Shown piece by piece: positions 1 through 7,060 of a stretch of DNA of 15,407 bases (position 1 is its first letter; every line of letters begins with the position of its first letter). The stretch is taken from the NCBI GenBank assembly GCA_003224135.1, contig QHYO01000462.1:1-15407 (forward strand), read 5' to 3'. The position numbers were made by a program, and so were the translations under genes. Below the pieces are notes generated by a model, which made no database searches, was not told where the DNA came from, and worked only from the letters and a program-made list of their open reading frames with translations. The stretch comes from Acidobacteriota bacterium (GTDB taxonomy: Bacteria; Acidobacteriota; Terriglobia; Acidiferrales; UBA7541).

Positions 1-764
1 AACAGCAGTTCGGACATTTGTCCCATGGTCATTTTGCCGGCGGCATTCTGCACGCCGATTTCGTTGAGGAAGGGATTTGTGAACGTGTAGTAGAACTGCA
101 GCGGAATGCAGATCAAAAACGAAGCCAAAACGAAAACCGTGAAGTTTCTGTCCTTGAAGAGACTGAAAGCCTCCGGAGGAAAAATGTTGCTGAGTTTAAA
201 TCCATGCGCGGAGCGCAATGGAGGAGTATGCGGCAGTGTAAGACTATAAATGGCCATCAAAATGGACGAAACAGCCGCTACGCGAATTGGGACTGCGGTC
301 GATTCAACACCCATGTAACCGATGATCAGACCAGCCACAATCCATCCCGCGGTACCCAGCACGCGGATCGAGCCGAAATCCTGCTTGGGATCTTTCATCT
401 GGCGAAAGGCGAGCGCGTTTGTGAGCGCCATGGTCGGCATGTAGCAGAGTGAGTAGATCAGGAGAATGAAATAAATTGCGCCGAAGGTCGTGCGCGTCGA
501 AGCAAACCACAGAAGAGCTCCGCCGATTCCGTGAAGCGCGGCGAGCAGCCGCTGGTTCGCGAACAACTCATCAGCCATCAGGCCCACAAGGAAAGGAGAG
601 AGCATGGCTCCCAATGCGGTGGTGCCAGCGGCGAGACCGATTTCCTGCCCGGAAAAGTGCAATCGCTGTCCGAGCCAGGTGCCCAGTGTCACGTACCAGG
701 CGCCCCAGATGAAATATTCCAGGAACATCATTACGGACAGACGGCCTCTCATTTGCAGCAGCAC
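1..764 (-). CDS. MFS nucleoside/sugar:H+ symporter (NupG-like), C-terminus outside window
   Basis: This is a partial membrane transporter. About 254 codons are present and the rest lies beyond base 1. The N-terminus reads MRGRLSVMMFLEYFIWGAWY followed by VTLGTWLG, and the last part reads FLNEIGVQNAAGKMTMGQMS. Both are hallmarks of the nucleoside:proton symporter (NupG/XapB-like) branch of the major facilitator superfamily. These proteins take up nucleosides or, in many soil bacteria, an unknown sugar-like compound across the inner membrane. I chose the GTG at 764-762 as start because AAGAGGTGAT, nearly a perfect Shine-Dalgarno, lies 6 bases upstream. The ATG at 752 would leave that site too far away. 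It follows the oxidoreductase gene by 66 bases on the same strand, so it is probably the distal gene of the sugar-oxidation operon. The substrate is not known; family assignment is firm. Confidence 0.88.
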   Translation of the reverse strand, partial: MLLQMRGRLSVMMFLEYFIWGAWYVTLGTWLGQRLHFSGQEIGLAAGTTALGAMLSPFLVGLMADELFANQRLLAALHGIGGALLWFASTRTTFGAIYFILLIYSLCYMPTMALTNALAFRQMKDPKQDFGSIRVLGTAGWIVAGLIIGYMGVESTAVPIRVAAVSSILMAIYSLTLPHTPPLRSAHGFKLSNIFPPEAFSLFKDRNFTVFVLASFLICIPLQFYYTFTNPFLNEIGVQNAAGKMTMGQMSELL

Positions 765-830
765 GCAATCACCTCTTGGACCGCTAATTCACTCTAGTCT
801 CGACCCACTCGAACGAAACTTTCTCCGTAC

Positions 831-1952
831 TTACCTTTGCGCAACCTGCGTTCGTGTCGGCCCATTCAGCCACAGATCGATGGGCTTTTTAACACCGGGC
901 GGCGGCTGATACGGGAGCGAGATTTTGCGGCCTTCACCAGCGGACGCGTAGCCGGCGTACAGGGCTTGCATCACCACCAGTCCATCTTCGCCGGTTGATT
1001 GTGGAGTTTCCTTGCCGCGAACGCAACGCGCGAAGTGGGTTAGCTCTTGCGGCGTGCCGTAATTCCAAAGTTCTTCGAAGACTGGATAGGTCCAGCCCTT
1101 GGTAGTGGGCGCCTTTTCCACGGCGTAGCCATAGCCGTTTTCGCTGAATGTCTGCAGCGCGTTGCCCATATGCAGATTTGCGTAGGTCACGCCGGCTCCG
1201 CCGAAAACTTCGATACGATCGTCCATACCGCCGCGGCGCGCCCAACTGTTTTCGATCAGTCCGACCGCGCCATTGGCGAATTCCAGGATGCAGAGCGACT
1301 CATCTTCCGCTTTTGTCTTATCGCCGTGAACGTACGTGCCCATCTGACAGTAAACAGTCTTGATTGGCGAGCGTCCCAGGAACCAGTAGCAAAACGCGAT
1401 GCCGTGACAGCCGAGGTCCATGAGCGCGCCACCGCCCGAACGATTCACATCCCAGAACCAGGGACTGTGCGGCCCGAAATGTTTTTCGCTCTGCTTGACG
1501 AGATGAATCTTGCCGAACGCGCCGGCATCCGCCATTTCCTTGGCTTTCAGATATTTTGGCGTGAAGAAAAGCTCCTCACCGTACATCAGAAGAACGCCGT
1601 GGCGTTTCGCCACGGCAATCATTTCTTCACCCTCGGCAATGGTCATCGCCAGCGGTTTTTCGCAAACAATGTGTTTTCCGGCCGCGGCGACGTCTTTCGT
1701 CATTTGCGCGTGCAGACTATTAGGCGCGGCGATGGTAACCATTTCGATGTCGCGCTCTTTCAACATCTCGCGGTAGTCGGTGTACACGCGCGGGATGCCA
1801 AATTTCTTAGCCAGCTCGGCTGCATTGCCAGGTGTGGGAGAAGCGACTGCCACCACTTCTGCGTCGTGCGGCATGATCTGAAAGGATGCGGCTTGGATGT
1901 CCGCTTGAAATTGCGAACCGATGATCCCGACTTTTACTCTACCGTTGCCCAT
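831..1952 (-). CDS. Gfo/Idh/MocA-family NAD(P)-dependent oxidoreductase
   Basis: A 373-residue cytoplasmic dehydrogenase of the glucose-fructose oxidoreductase / inositol dehydrogenase / MocA family. An N-terminal Rossmann fold (about residues 6-125) is followed by the C-terminal alpha/beta domain. The family signature CEKPLA is at residues 97-102, with the conserved lysine at K99. The second catalytic region reads MDLGCHGI, with D179 and H183. The nucleotide-binding turn is slightly unusual: VGIIGSQFQADI in place of the common GxGxxG. I chose ATG 1952 because GGGAGA lies 4 bases upstream; a TTG seven codons earlier is possible but has no ribosome site. The gene is 41 bases downstream of the gluconate-dehydrogenase subunit gene and 66 bases upstream of the permease. 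That points to NAD(P)-linked oxidation of a sugar, keto-sugar or cyclitol imported or produced by its neighbours. The exact substrate cannot be read from sequence. Confidence 0.92.
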   Translation of the reverse strand: MGNGRVKVGIIGSQFQADIQAASFQIMPHDAEVVAVASPTPGNAAELAKKFGIPRVYTDYREMLKERDIEMVTIAAPNSLHAQMTKDVAAAGKHIVCEKPLAMTIAEGEEMIAVAKRHGVLLMYGEELFFTPKYLKAKEMADAGAFGKIHLVKQSEKHFGPHSPWFWDVNRSGGGALMDLGCHGIAFCYWFLGRSPIKTVYCQMGTYVHGDKTKAEDESLCILEFANGAVGLIENSWARRGGMDDRIEVFGGAGVTYANLHMGNALQTFSENGYGYAVEKAPTTKGWTYPVFEELWNYGTPQELTHFARCVRGKETPQSTGEDGLVVMQALYAGYASAGEGRKISLPYQPPPGVKKPIDLWLNGPTRTQVAQR

Positions 1953-1993
1953 CGACTCTCCCGTGAATATCAATTGCGAGTCTGCGCGTCGGA

Positions 1994-2549
1994 TTACGAC
2001 GACGCGGGACCTTGGTCATCGCAGCCGACGTATTCCTTCAAAATACGATTGCCTTTGTACTCTAATTCGTCGTGGATGCCAATTTTGGAAGTGTAGTAGC
2101 CTGTGACCGTCATACGTTTCAGCTCCACAAAAAAGCGGACTTCGGGAAGGTCGGTCATCTGCACGTGATCGGAAAGGACCGTTAGCAAAGCGATCCGGTC
2201 CTCCGGCGTGGCGTTGACAAAGGTTTTTCCGTGGTAGTGCTGGCTCATTACATCGATCAGGCGGAGCCCGTCTCGCCAAAGCGTCTTCTGATTGTCGTCG
2301 AAGCTTTCGCGCAATACCTGGTCGATATAGTCGGCCACTTTGGCCGCCTTGGCTCCGCCCGAGTGGCTGTCTGCTGGAATGACCGGCTTCGGCAGTCTTT
2401 GCCGGATGCGACAGCGGTGCAGTTTCCGCCTGCGACGTTTCCGCCAACACTGGCGGCAAAGGCAGCAACGATGCGCCGAGTATGGTAGCGGACGTCATCA
2501 GCCATTGACGGCGATCTTGTCTCAAATCAATCGGATCTTTTATGGACAT
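1994..2549 (-). pseudogene. Gluconate 2-dehydrogenase subunit 3 family protein, frameshifted
   Basis: Small partner subunit of a membrane-bound GMC-type dehydrogenase. In the family it carries the Tat signal that exports the flavoprotein subunit. The N-terminal half reads from ATG 2549 (GGGAGA 4 bases upstream): DRRQWLMTSATILGASLLPL then PPVLAETSQ, a twin-arginine signal with an AxA-like cleavage site. The C-terminal half lies in another frame: QRLPKPVIPADSHSGGAK, then VADYIDQVLRESF and a conserved core ending GYYTSKIGIHDELEYKG with stop at 1994. The two halves join if one base is skipped somewhere around 2380-2430; the N-terminal frame otherwise runs on as nonsense to 2016. The gene starts 9 bases after the GMC stop codon, so the two are translationally linked. 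This may be a real one-base insertion or an assembly error. If real, export of the GMC partner should be impaired. An independent start at GTG 2338 could give a signal-less 114-residue fragment. Confidence 0.85.
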
Positions 2550-2558
2550 CGCGTCTCC

Positions 2559-4316
2559 CTACAGATTGCCTTTCCGAAGTTCCTCGGCGAGATAGTCGCA
2601 GGAGCGCCAGCATAACGCCATGATGGTCCATGTGGGGTTTTGGCAACTGGCGTTGACAAAGGCACTGCCATCCACGACAAACAAATTCTTAACGTCATGC
2701 GATTGCTCAAATTGATTCAGGACTGAAGTCTTCGGGTCGTTCCCCATCCGCGCCGTGCCGAGCTCATGGATGGACCAGCCTTCCGTGAGGACGCGGCTGC
2801 TGACGTGCACGATCTCGAATCCCGCCGCCTCGAACATCTCTTGCGCGGTTTCCTTCATGTCCTCGGCCATGCGGTGCTCGTTGTCTCCAAACTTGTAGTG
2901 AAAACTCAGCGACGGGATTCCCCACTTGTCTTTCACCACCGGATCGAGTTCAACGTAATTTTCGTAGCGAGAAAGCACCTCGCCGAAAGCGCCCATTCCT
3001 ATGAACGCTCCCTGGTTCTTGCGAACCTCTTCTTTGAAGGAGGCCCCAAATCCATGCGTGTCAGTTCCCCGGGGAAACATGGCGCTGCCGCTTCCGCCTT
3101 CAAACCCGTAGCCGCGGATGAACTTGGCGTGCTTTTCGGCCAAGTTGCGGAATCTGGTTAGGTAAAAGCCGCCGGGCCTGCCGTCATCGAGCGTCGGCGG
3201 CTTGCCCACGAGGTCCTTCGCCCGCCCTGCCACGCCAGGTCCCATGACGTGTTCACAGAAATTATGGCCCACATGCCCGCTGGAGTTTGCGACGCCGTTT
3301 GGATAGAGACGGGACTTGGAAAGCAAAAGAAGCCGGGCTGATTCGAGCGTAGAAGCAGCGACAATAACGACCCTTGCGCGTACGTTGTAGTCTTTCATCG
3401 TCTGCGAATCGACGAAGTGCACGCCACTGGCTTTGCCTGTTTGCGGGTCAACCGTGATTTCGCGCGCCACCGAGTTGGTGCGGAGTGTCAAATTGCCGGT
3501 GTCCATCGCGGGATAAATCAAACCGGTGGGAGAGTCAAATGCGGCGTGAATGTCGCAGCCGCCCTTACGCTCGCATGCACCGCGCCCGTAACAGCGGCTC
3601 CGGTATTTGTTGTGTTTTAGTCCATCGCTGGTCACGCCCGCGCGGTACTGCGTCAGCACGCGCCCCATTTTCTGGATTCCTTGCTTGAGTGTTACCTCTG
3701 CGCAGTTTAGCTTTGTGGGACGCTGGAAAATGCTGTCGGGCAGGTACGGCAAATTTTCTTTCACACCGGTGATGCCCAGATAAAGATCAACCTTGTCGTA
3801 ATAGGGCGCAATCTCGCCGTAGCTGATGGGCCAATCTTCGCCGTAGCCGTCGCGGGTCTTTGCCTTGAAATCGTAATCAGAGAGCCGCAGAGCGAGCCGC
3901 CCCCAGATATTTGTCTTTCCTCCCAGGCAGCGCGCGCGAACCCAGGCGTAGTTGGTTCCAGTGAACGGGTTCTCACGCTCGTCCACGACGATGTTTTTTA
4001 GATAGTCGCTGCTGCCTATATAGCTGTGGAGATGCTTGGATTTTTCAAAACCGGGACCATATGGGGGATTACGGATTGTATATTCGTTGAAGCTCATTGA
4101 ATGTGAATCGGGAGGAAGGAATCCGCGATGAGCATTATCGTAGGGCCATTCCATCGAGCGTAATTCCTGCTCAATCGGAAGCTTTTTTCCGGCCTCAAGT
4201 AGCAACACCTGCAGGCCGTGACTGGTAAGGACGTGAGCGGCCATTCCGCCCGCCGCGCCTGACCCGATGATGACCGCATCGTACTTTCTCGTGAGATTTA
4301 CTTCAGGCTCGGCCAT
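2559..4316 (-). CDS. GMC-family FAD-dependent oxidoreductase (gluconate 2-dehydrogenase alpha-like)
   Basis: A 585-residue flavoprotein of the glucose-methanol-choline oxidoreductase family, of the type that pairs with gluconate 2-dehydrogenase subunit 3. The N-terminus carries the dinucleotide-binding loop VIIGSGAAGG (G18, G20, G23). A flavin-contact segment reads RCLGGKTNIWGRLALRLSD. The C-terminal domain holds the catalytic histidine in IHELGTARMG (H517) and the partner asparagine in NPTWTIMALC (N560). Length is normal for the family. It has no signal peptide of its own, which agrees with piggy-back Tat export by the adjacent small subunit. It is the first gene of the minus-strand operon and its stop codon is 9 bases from the next start. 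It likely oxidises an aldose, gluconate-like acid or polyol and passes electrons to the respiratory chain. No cytochrome c subunit gene is adjacent, so the electron acceptor is unclear. Confidence 0.93.
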   Translation of the reverse strand: MAEPEVNLTRKYDAVIIGSGAAGGMAAHVLTSHGLQVLLLEAGKKLPIEQELRSMEWPYDNAHRGFLPPDSHSMSFNEYTIRNPPYGPGFEKSKHLHSYIGSSDYLKNIVVDERENPFTGTNYAWVRARCLGGKTNIWGRLALRLSDYDFKAKTRDGYGEDWPISYGEIAPYYDKVDLYLGITGVKENLPYLPDSIFQRPTKLNCAEVTLKQGIQKMGRVLTQYRAGVTSDGLKHNKYRSRCYGRGACERKGGCDIHAAFDSPTGLIYPAMDTGNLTLRTNSVAREITVDPQTGKASGVHFVDSQTMKDYNVRARVVIVAASTLESARLLLLSKSRLYPNGVANSSGHVGHNFCEHVMGPGVAGRAKDLVGKPPTLDDGRPGGFYLTRFRNLAEKHAKFIRGYGFEGGSGSAMFPRGTDTHGFGASFKEEVRKNQGAFIGMGAFGEVLSRYENYVELDPVVKDKWGIPSLSFHYKFGDNEHRMAEDMKETAQEMFEAAGFEIVHVSSRVLTEGWSIHELGTARMGNDPKTSVLNQFEQSHDVKNLFVVDGSAFVNASCQNPTWTIMALCWRSCDYLAEELRKGNL

Positions 4317-4514
4317 CGGGAAACTTTTCCTTTAACACTCGGCAATGAGCTTTGTCTGCTCGCAAGGCAGAATGCCGATTATGCCAAAAGCCGCCGAAGT
4401 ATGTTCGAGAAAAATTGATTACGTTGAACGCAGCATCCCGCCGCGCTCGCCGAGGGATACTACATCATTGATCCGCTTCAGGCAGGCAATGAAATTACGT
4501 AAGATGGGTAGTCT

Positions 4515-5384
4515 ATGGCACTTGATACCAGCCGAATTGAAGACGACCTGCGCAAACTGAGAAAGACTATCAAGAAGATGCCTCGGCGGCCGACTCCGGG
4601 AGAAATTCACCGACTCCGCACACGCGCGCGGCGCCTTGAGGTTGAGCTGCAGGCCTCCGGACTCGATGCGCCGCTCAACGAGAAATGGCTGCTTAAGCAA
4701 CTCGCTGGCATCAGGAGGAGAGCGGGCAAAGTGAGGGATATGGATGTCCTAACCACTCACCTGACCACCGTGCGTGTGGATGGCGAGCGGGACTGCCTGA
4801 TCCAGCTTTTTGAGTATCTGGGAGCGAAGCGCTACGACAAAGCCGAGCGGTTGCATCAACTGGTCAAGGAACATCGCAGGGCCCTAGACAAGAGACTGAA
4901 AAAAATCGCTCGAGTCCTGGAAATACAGATGGAAGAGAGTAGCCCTGCGGAAGCTGCTACCAGTGCCGCGCTGAAGTCTTCGGCGGAACTTGAAACGCAC
5001 GGCAATTTGAATCGCGGCAACCTCCACGAGTACCGCCTGAAGGTAAAAGCGCTGCGATACATCCTGCAAATGGGAGAAGAAACACGTAACAAAGAGTTTG
5101 TAGAGTCGTTAGGAAAAATCAAGGATGAAATCGGCGAGTGGCACGACTGGGAGGAACTGAATTCGATTGCGGCGAAGATACTGGATCACAGTGCCGGTTG
5201 CAAACTCCAGCGCCAACTAAAAGAAATCACTCAGCAAAAATATGAATCCGCGCTTTCCTCAGCCAACAAATTGCAGAAAACGTACTTCCGGCCACTCAGC
5301 GGAAAGAAAGGGCAAGGCGCGAACTGGAATGGCCAAAAGGCTTCGCGCGCGGTTGGCGCGGTGTCGGGACTCGCGGCAGGATAA
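4515..5384 (+). CDS. CHAD domain-containing protein
   Basis: A 289-residue, helix-rich, strongly basic protein that fits the CHAD (conserved histidine alpha-helical domain) family. Members bind polyphosphate through conserved histidines and arginine/lysine residues. Visible family elements are IHRLRTRARRLE (H32, R33, R35, R37), IRRRAGKVRDMDVL (residues 66-79), LHEYRLKVKALRYIL (H171, R174, K176, K178, R181) and IGEWHDWEEL (H210, D211, W212). CHAD proteins often sit beside or are fused to CYTH triphosphatase domains; none is present here, so this is a stand-alone form. ATG 4515 is the first possible start because TAG at 4509 closes the frame; no good ribosome site precedes it. The stop codon lies inside the loop of a 10-bp hairpin. 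A small charge-segregated protein gene follows 175 bases later. Role inferred: polyphosphate granule or phosphate-related. Confidence 0.88.
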   Translation: MALDTSRIEDDLRKLRKTIKKMPRRPTPGEIHRLRTRARRLEVELQASGLDAPLNEKWLLKQLAGIRRRAGKVRDMDVLTTHLTTVRVDGERDCLIQLFEYLGAKRYDKAERLHQLVKEHRRALDKRLKKIARVLEIQMEESSPAEAATSAALKSSAELETHGNLNRGNLHEYRLKVKALRYILQMGEETRNKEFVESLGKIKDEIGEWHDWEELNSIAAKILDHSAGCKLQRQLKEITQQKYESALSSANKLQKTYFRPLSGKKGQGANWNGQKASRAVGAVSGLAAG

Positions 5385-5394
5385 CCGCGAGTCC
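5367..5394 (+). terminator. Perfect 10-bp hairpin spanning the CHAD stop codon
   Basis: GGACTCGCGG (5367-5376) pairs perfectly with CCGCGAGTCC (5385-5394) across an 8-base loop that contains the TAA stop codon (5382-5384). No long T run follows, so it is not a textbook intrinsic terminator. It could still stop transcription with Rho, or protect the mRNA 3' end. Confidence 0.6.
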
Positions 5395-5559
5395 GCGATC
5401 TTGATGCTCCAGGATGTACGCCAAGCTACACACATCACCTGATTGCATCAGTCTTGTATTGCCGCTATTTGCGTGTGGAGGAGGAGGTGCGACAAAGCAC
5501 GTCCACCTGCACGGTACCGGTTGCAAGAAAACGAATGAGACGCGACGCCAGGAGTGACA

Positions 5560-5964
5560 ATGCCAGGCAAGAGTAAGCGGCCAACCAAATCGATCAAAAG
5601 AAGCCCAACAAGAAGGGCGAAAAGAAAGAGCGTACAAGCTGCGCAAACCGGAGTCAGAGAGACGACGTCCGGTTCTGAAAGAAGTTCACTCGATCCAAAC
5701 CGCGAAAAATTAATCCCGCAGGAGCAAGACTCTTCGCACACCGCCAAGGGACGACTGTCCGGTGATGTACAAAATCTTTCACAGGAAGAATTGTCCGACT
5801 CAGAGAGCGTCGAGGAACTGGTGGAAGAAGGTCAGGACTTCGAAGGGGAGCTCATTGAAGGTATAGAAAATGCTCCTCCCGCTGATCAGGGCGAGGTCCG
5901 AACGCACGCTCCCGCCGAGCCTAACGAGGAAGCGCCAGACTACAAAAACCGAAATCGCCTTTAA
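5560..5964 (+). CDS. Small charge-segregated hypothetical protein
   Basis: A 134-residue protein I cannot assign to a named family. ATG 5560 is chosen because AGGAG lies 5 bases upstream; a GTG two codons earlier would overlap that site. The first 30 residues are very basic (MPGKSKRPTKSIKRSPTRRA then KRK), the middle is serine/glutamine rich, and the second half is strongly acidic. The most structured-looking part is LSQEELSDSESVEELVEEGQ (from about residue 74) followed by DFEGELIEGIENA. No membrane segment, signal peptide or cysteine is visible. From memory, a similar acidic SESVEELVEEG-type segment recurs in small acidobacterial proteins, but I cannot verify that here. It lies between the CHAD gene and the convergent UdgX gene. 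A nucleic-acid or polyanion-binding basic head with a helical acidic tail is a reasonable guess only. Confidence 0.72.
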   Translation: MPGKSKRPTKSIKRSPTRRAKRKSVQAAQTGVRETTSGSERSSLDPNREKLIPQEQDSSHTAKGRLSGDVQNLSQEELSDSESVEELVEEGQDFEGELIEGIENAPPADQGEVRTHAPAEPNEEAPDYKNRNRL

Positions 5965-5985
5965 CCTCGGACTTGTAGGCCTTCG

Positions 5986-6001
5986 CGCCGCTCGGCGTTT
6001 T
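5986..6001. terminator. Short GC hairpin with T run between convergent genes
   Basis: CGCC (5986-5989), loop GCTC, GGCG (5994-5997), then TTTT (5998-6001). It sits 20 bases after the small-protein stop and abuts the UdgX stop codon (6002-6000 on the minus strand). The T run favours termination of the plus-strand transcript. The stem is short, so strength is uncertain. Confidence 0.5.
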
Positions 6002-6638
6002 ACACGCGAATCGCGGCAATCTTCTTAAGATCCGCAAGGAACTGCCGTTCCTGCTCGTGCCGCGAATCCTCATCGGGAGCCCGCAGGATCGCGGATGGAT
6101 GGACAGTGGCCATCACATAGGGTGCGATCGTGGATTCTAGAAACTCTCCACGGTGCTGCGTGACGCGGAAGCTTCGTCCGAGCAGAGTTTGTGCGGCTGT
6201 TGCGCCCAGGCAGACAATGATCTTCGGCTTTAATGCTGTGATTTCCGCATTCAGCCAGGGTTTGCAAGCAGTAATTTCGCCGACGCTCGGCTTTTTGTGA
6301 ATACGTCGTTTCCCGCGTCGTTCCCATTTGAAATGTTTGACTGCGTTCGTCAAATAGACACGCTTCATCTCGATCCCAACTTCTTCCAGTTTTGCGCGCA
6401 AAAACTTTCCGGCTGGCCCGACAAATGGATGGCCCTGCAAATCTTCCTGATCGCCAGGAACTTCACCGATCAGCATGATGCAAGCGTTTGGAGAGCCTTC
6501 TCCAAAAACGGTTTGCGTCGCGTTTTGCCAGAGATCACAATTCCTGCAGTTTTGCGCCTCTTCCGATAGCTTTTTCAGGTTGTACGAAAGCAACGGAAGC
6601 TCGCGCGATTGGCGGGCTTTCTTCGACCGGATCACCAT
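6000..6638 (-). CDS. UdgX-type uracil-DNA glycosylase (covalent uracil-DNA binding)
   Basis: A 212-residue DNA-repair protein of the family 4-like uracil-DNA glycosylase group. The [4Fe-4S] ligands appear as CRNC (C31, C34), C125 and C143. Motif A reads GEVPGDQEDLQGHPFVGPAG (residues 58-77), close to the GEqPG form typical of UdgX. Motif B reads VHPSAILRAP (H180). The diagnostic feature is the extra basic loop RGKRRIHKKPS (residues 108-118). In characterised mycobacterial UdgX the histidine of this loop forms a covalent bond with the abasic sugar after uracil excision; the equivalent here is H114. The protein would recognise uracil in DNA and trap it. ATG 6638 has no clear ribosome site, but no other start lies just upstream. 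It is a single gene convergent with the preceding unit, with no lexA or imuB neighbour visible. Confidence 0.9.
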   Translation of the reverse strand: MVIRSKKARQSRELPLLSYNLKKLSEEAQNCRNCDLWQNATQTVFGEGSPNACIMLIGEVPGDQEDLQGHPFVGPAGKFLRAKLEEVGIEMKRVYLTNAVKHFKWERRGKRRIHKKPSVGEITACKPWLNAEITALKPKIIVCLGATAAQTLLGRSFRVTQHRGEFLESTIAPYVMATVHPSAILRAPDEDSRHEQERQFLADLKKIAAIRV

Positions 6639-7060
6639 GCTGGTAAGATGCGGAAGAGCCGGGAACGTTTAATGAGCTGCCATTGCACCCGCGACGGCAC
6701 GACAACTATTAAATCCAGGTAACTGTGTCATTCCTACATTCTGAATCCTTCTTCATTCCATGTTTCCCTGTATGGAAACTCAACGCCTTAAGGTGTTTAT
6801 GTTAGCGGAACGATTTGCCTGTCCCATGGTGCCACTTCGCATGGGTTTGCTCGTAGCGAAACGCTAGATGATTTAATCGAACAGAAAGGTTCGGCGGTTT
6901 CGATTTGCTTGAGCAGCAAGATTGGCGTGGAGGCTTACAGAGTCGACAGCGAATAGACGGACACAGCAAATTACGTCAGCAAGCGTCGTAATCTGGCCCG
7001 GACTACGAACGTCAGCACTTCAAGAAGTAGGAAGGTAGATTTTCAGGGTAAAAACTGAAC
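6639..7060. other. 422-base intergenic region between UdgX and ABC exporter genes
   Basis: No convincing gene is seen. It should contain the promoters of the two divergent genes, but I cannot place -35/-10 boxes with confidence. Minor structures: a small hairpin CGAAC (6878-6882) / GTTCG (6889-6893); an inverted repeat AATCGAA (6875-6881) / TTCGATT (6899-6905); and a direct repeat ACGTCAGC at 6973-6980 and 7009-7016. The only small open frame with an ATG that I examined (6772-6867, 31 codons) has no ribosome site. Confidence 0.6.

Noticed and set aside
1047..2096. A 349-codon plus-strand open frame antisense to the Gfo/Idh/MocA gene
   Set aside because: It is a shadow of a real, motif-rich gene on the other strand. 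Its translation has no recognisable domain and no ribosome site was apparent.
2338..2500. Programmed frameshift in the gluconate dehydrogenase subunit 3 gene
   Set aside because: No slippery heptamer or downstream stimulatory structure is evident, and the family is not known for recoding; mutation or sequence error is simpler.
6772..6867. A 31-codon plus-strand open frame in the intergenic region
   Set aside because: No ribosome site and no recognisable features; likely chance.
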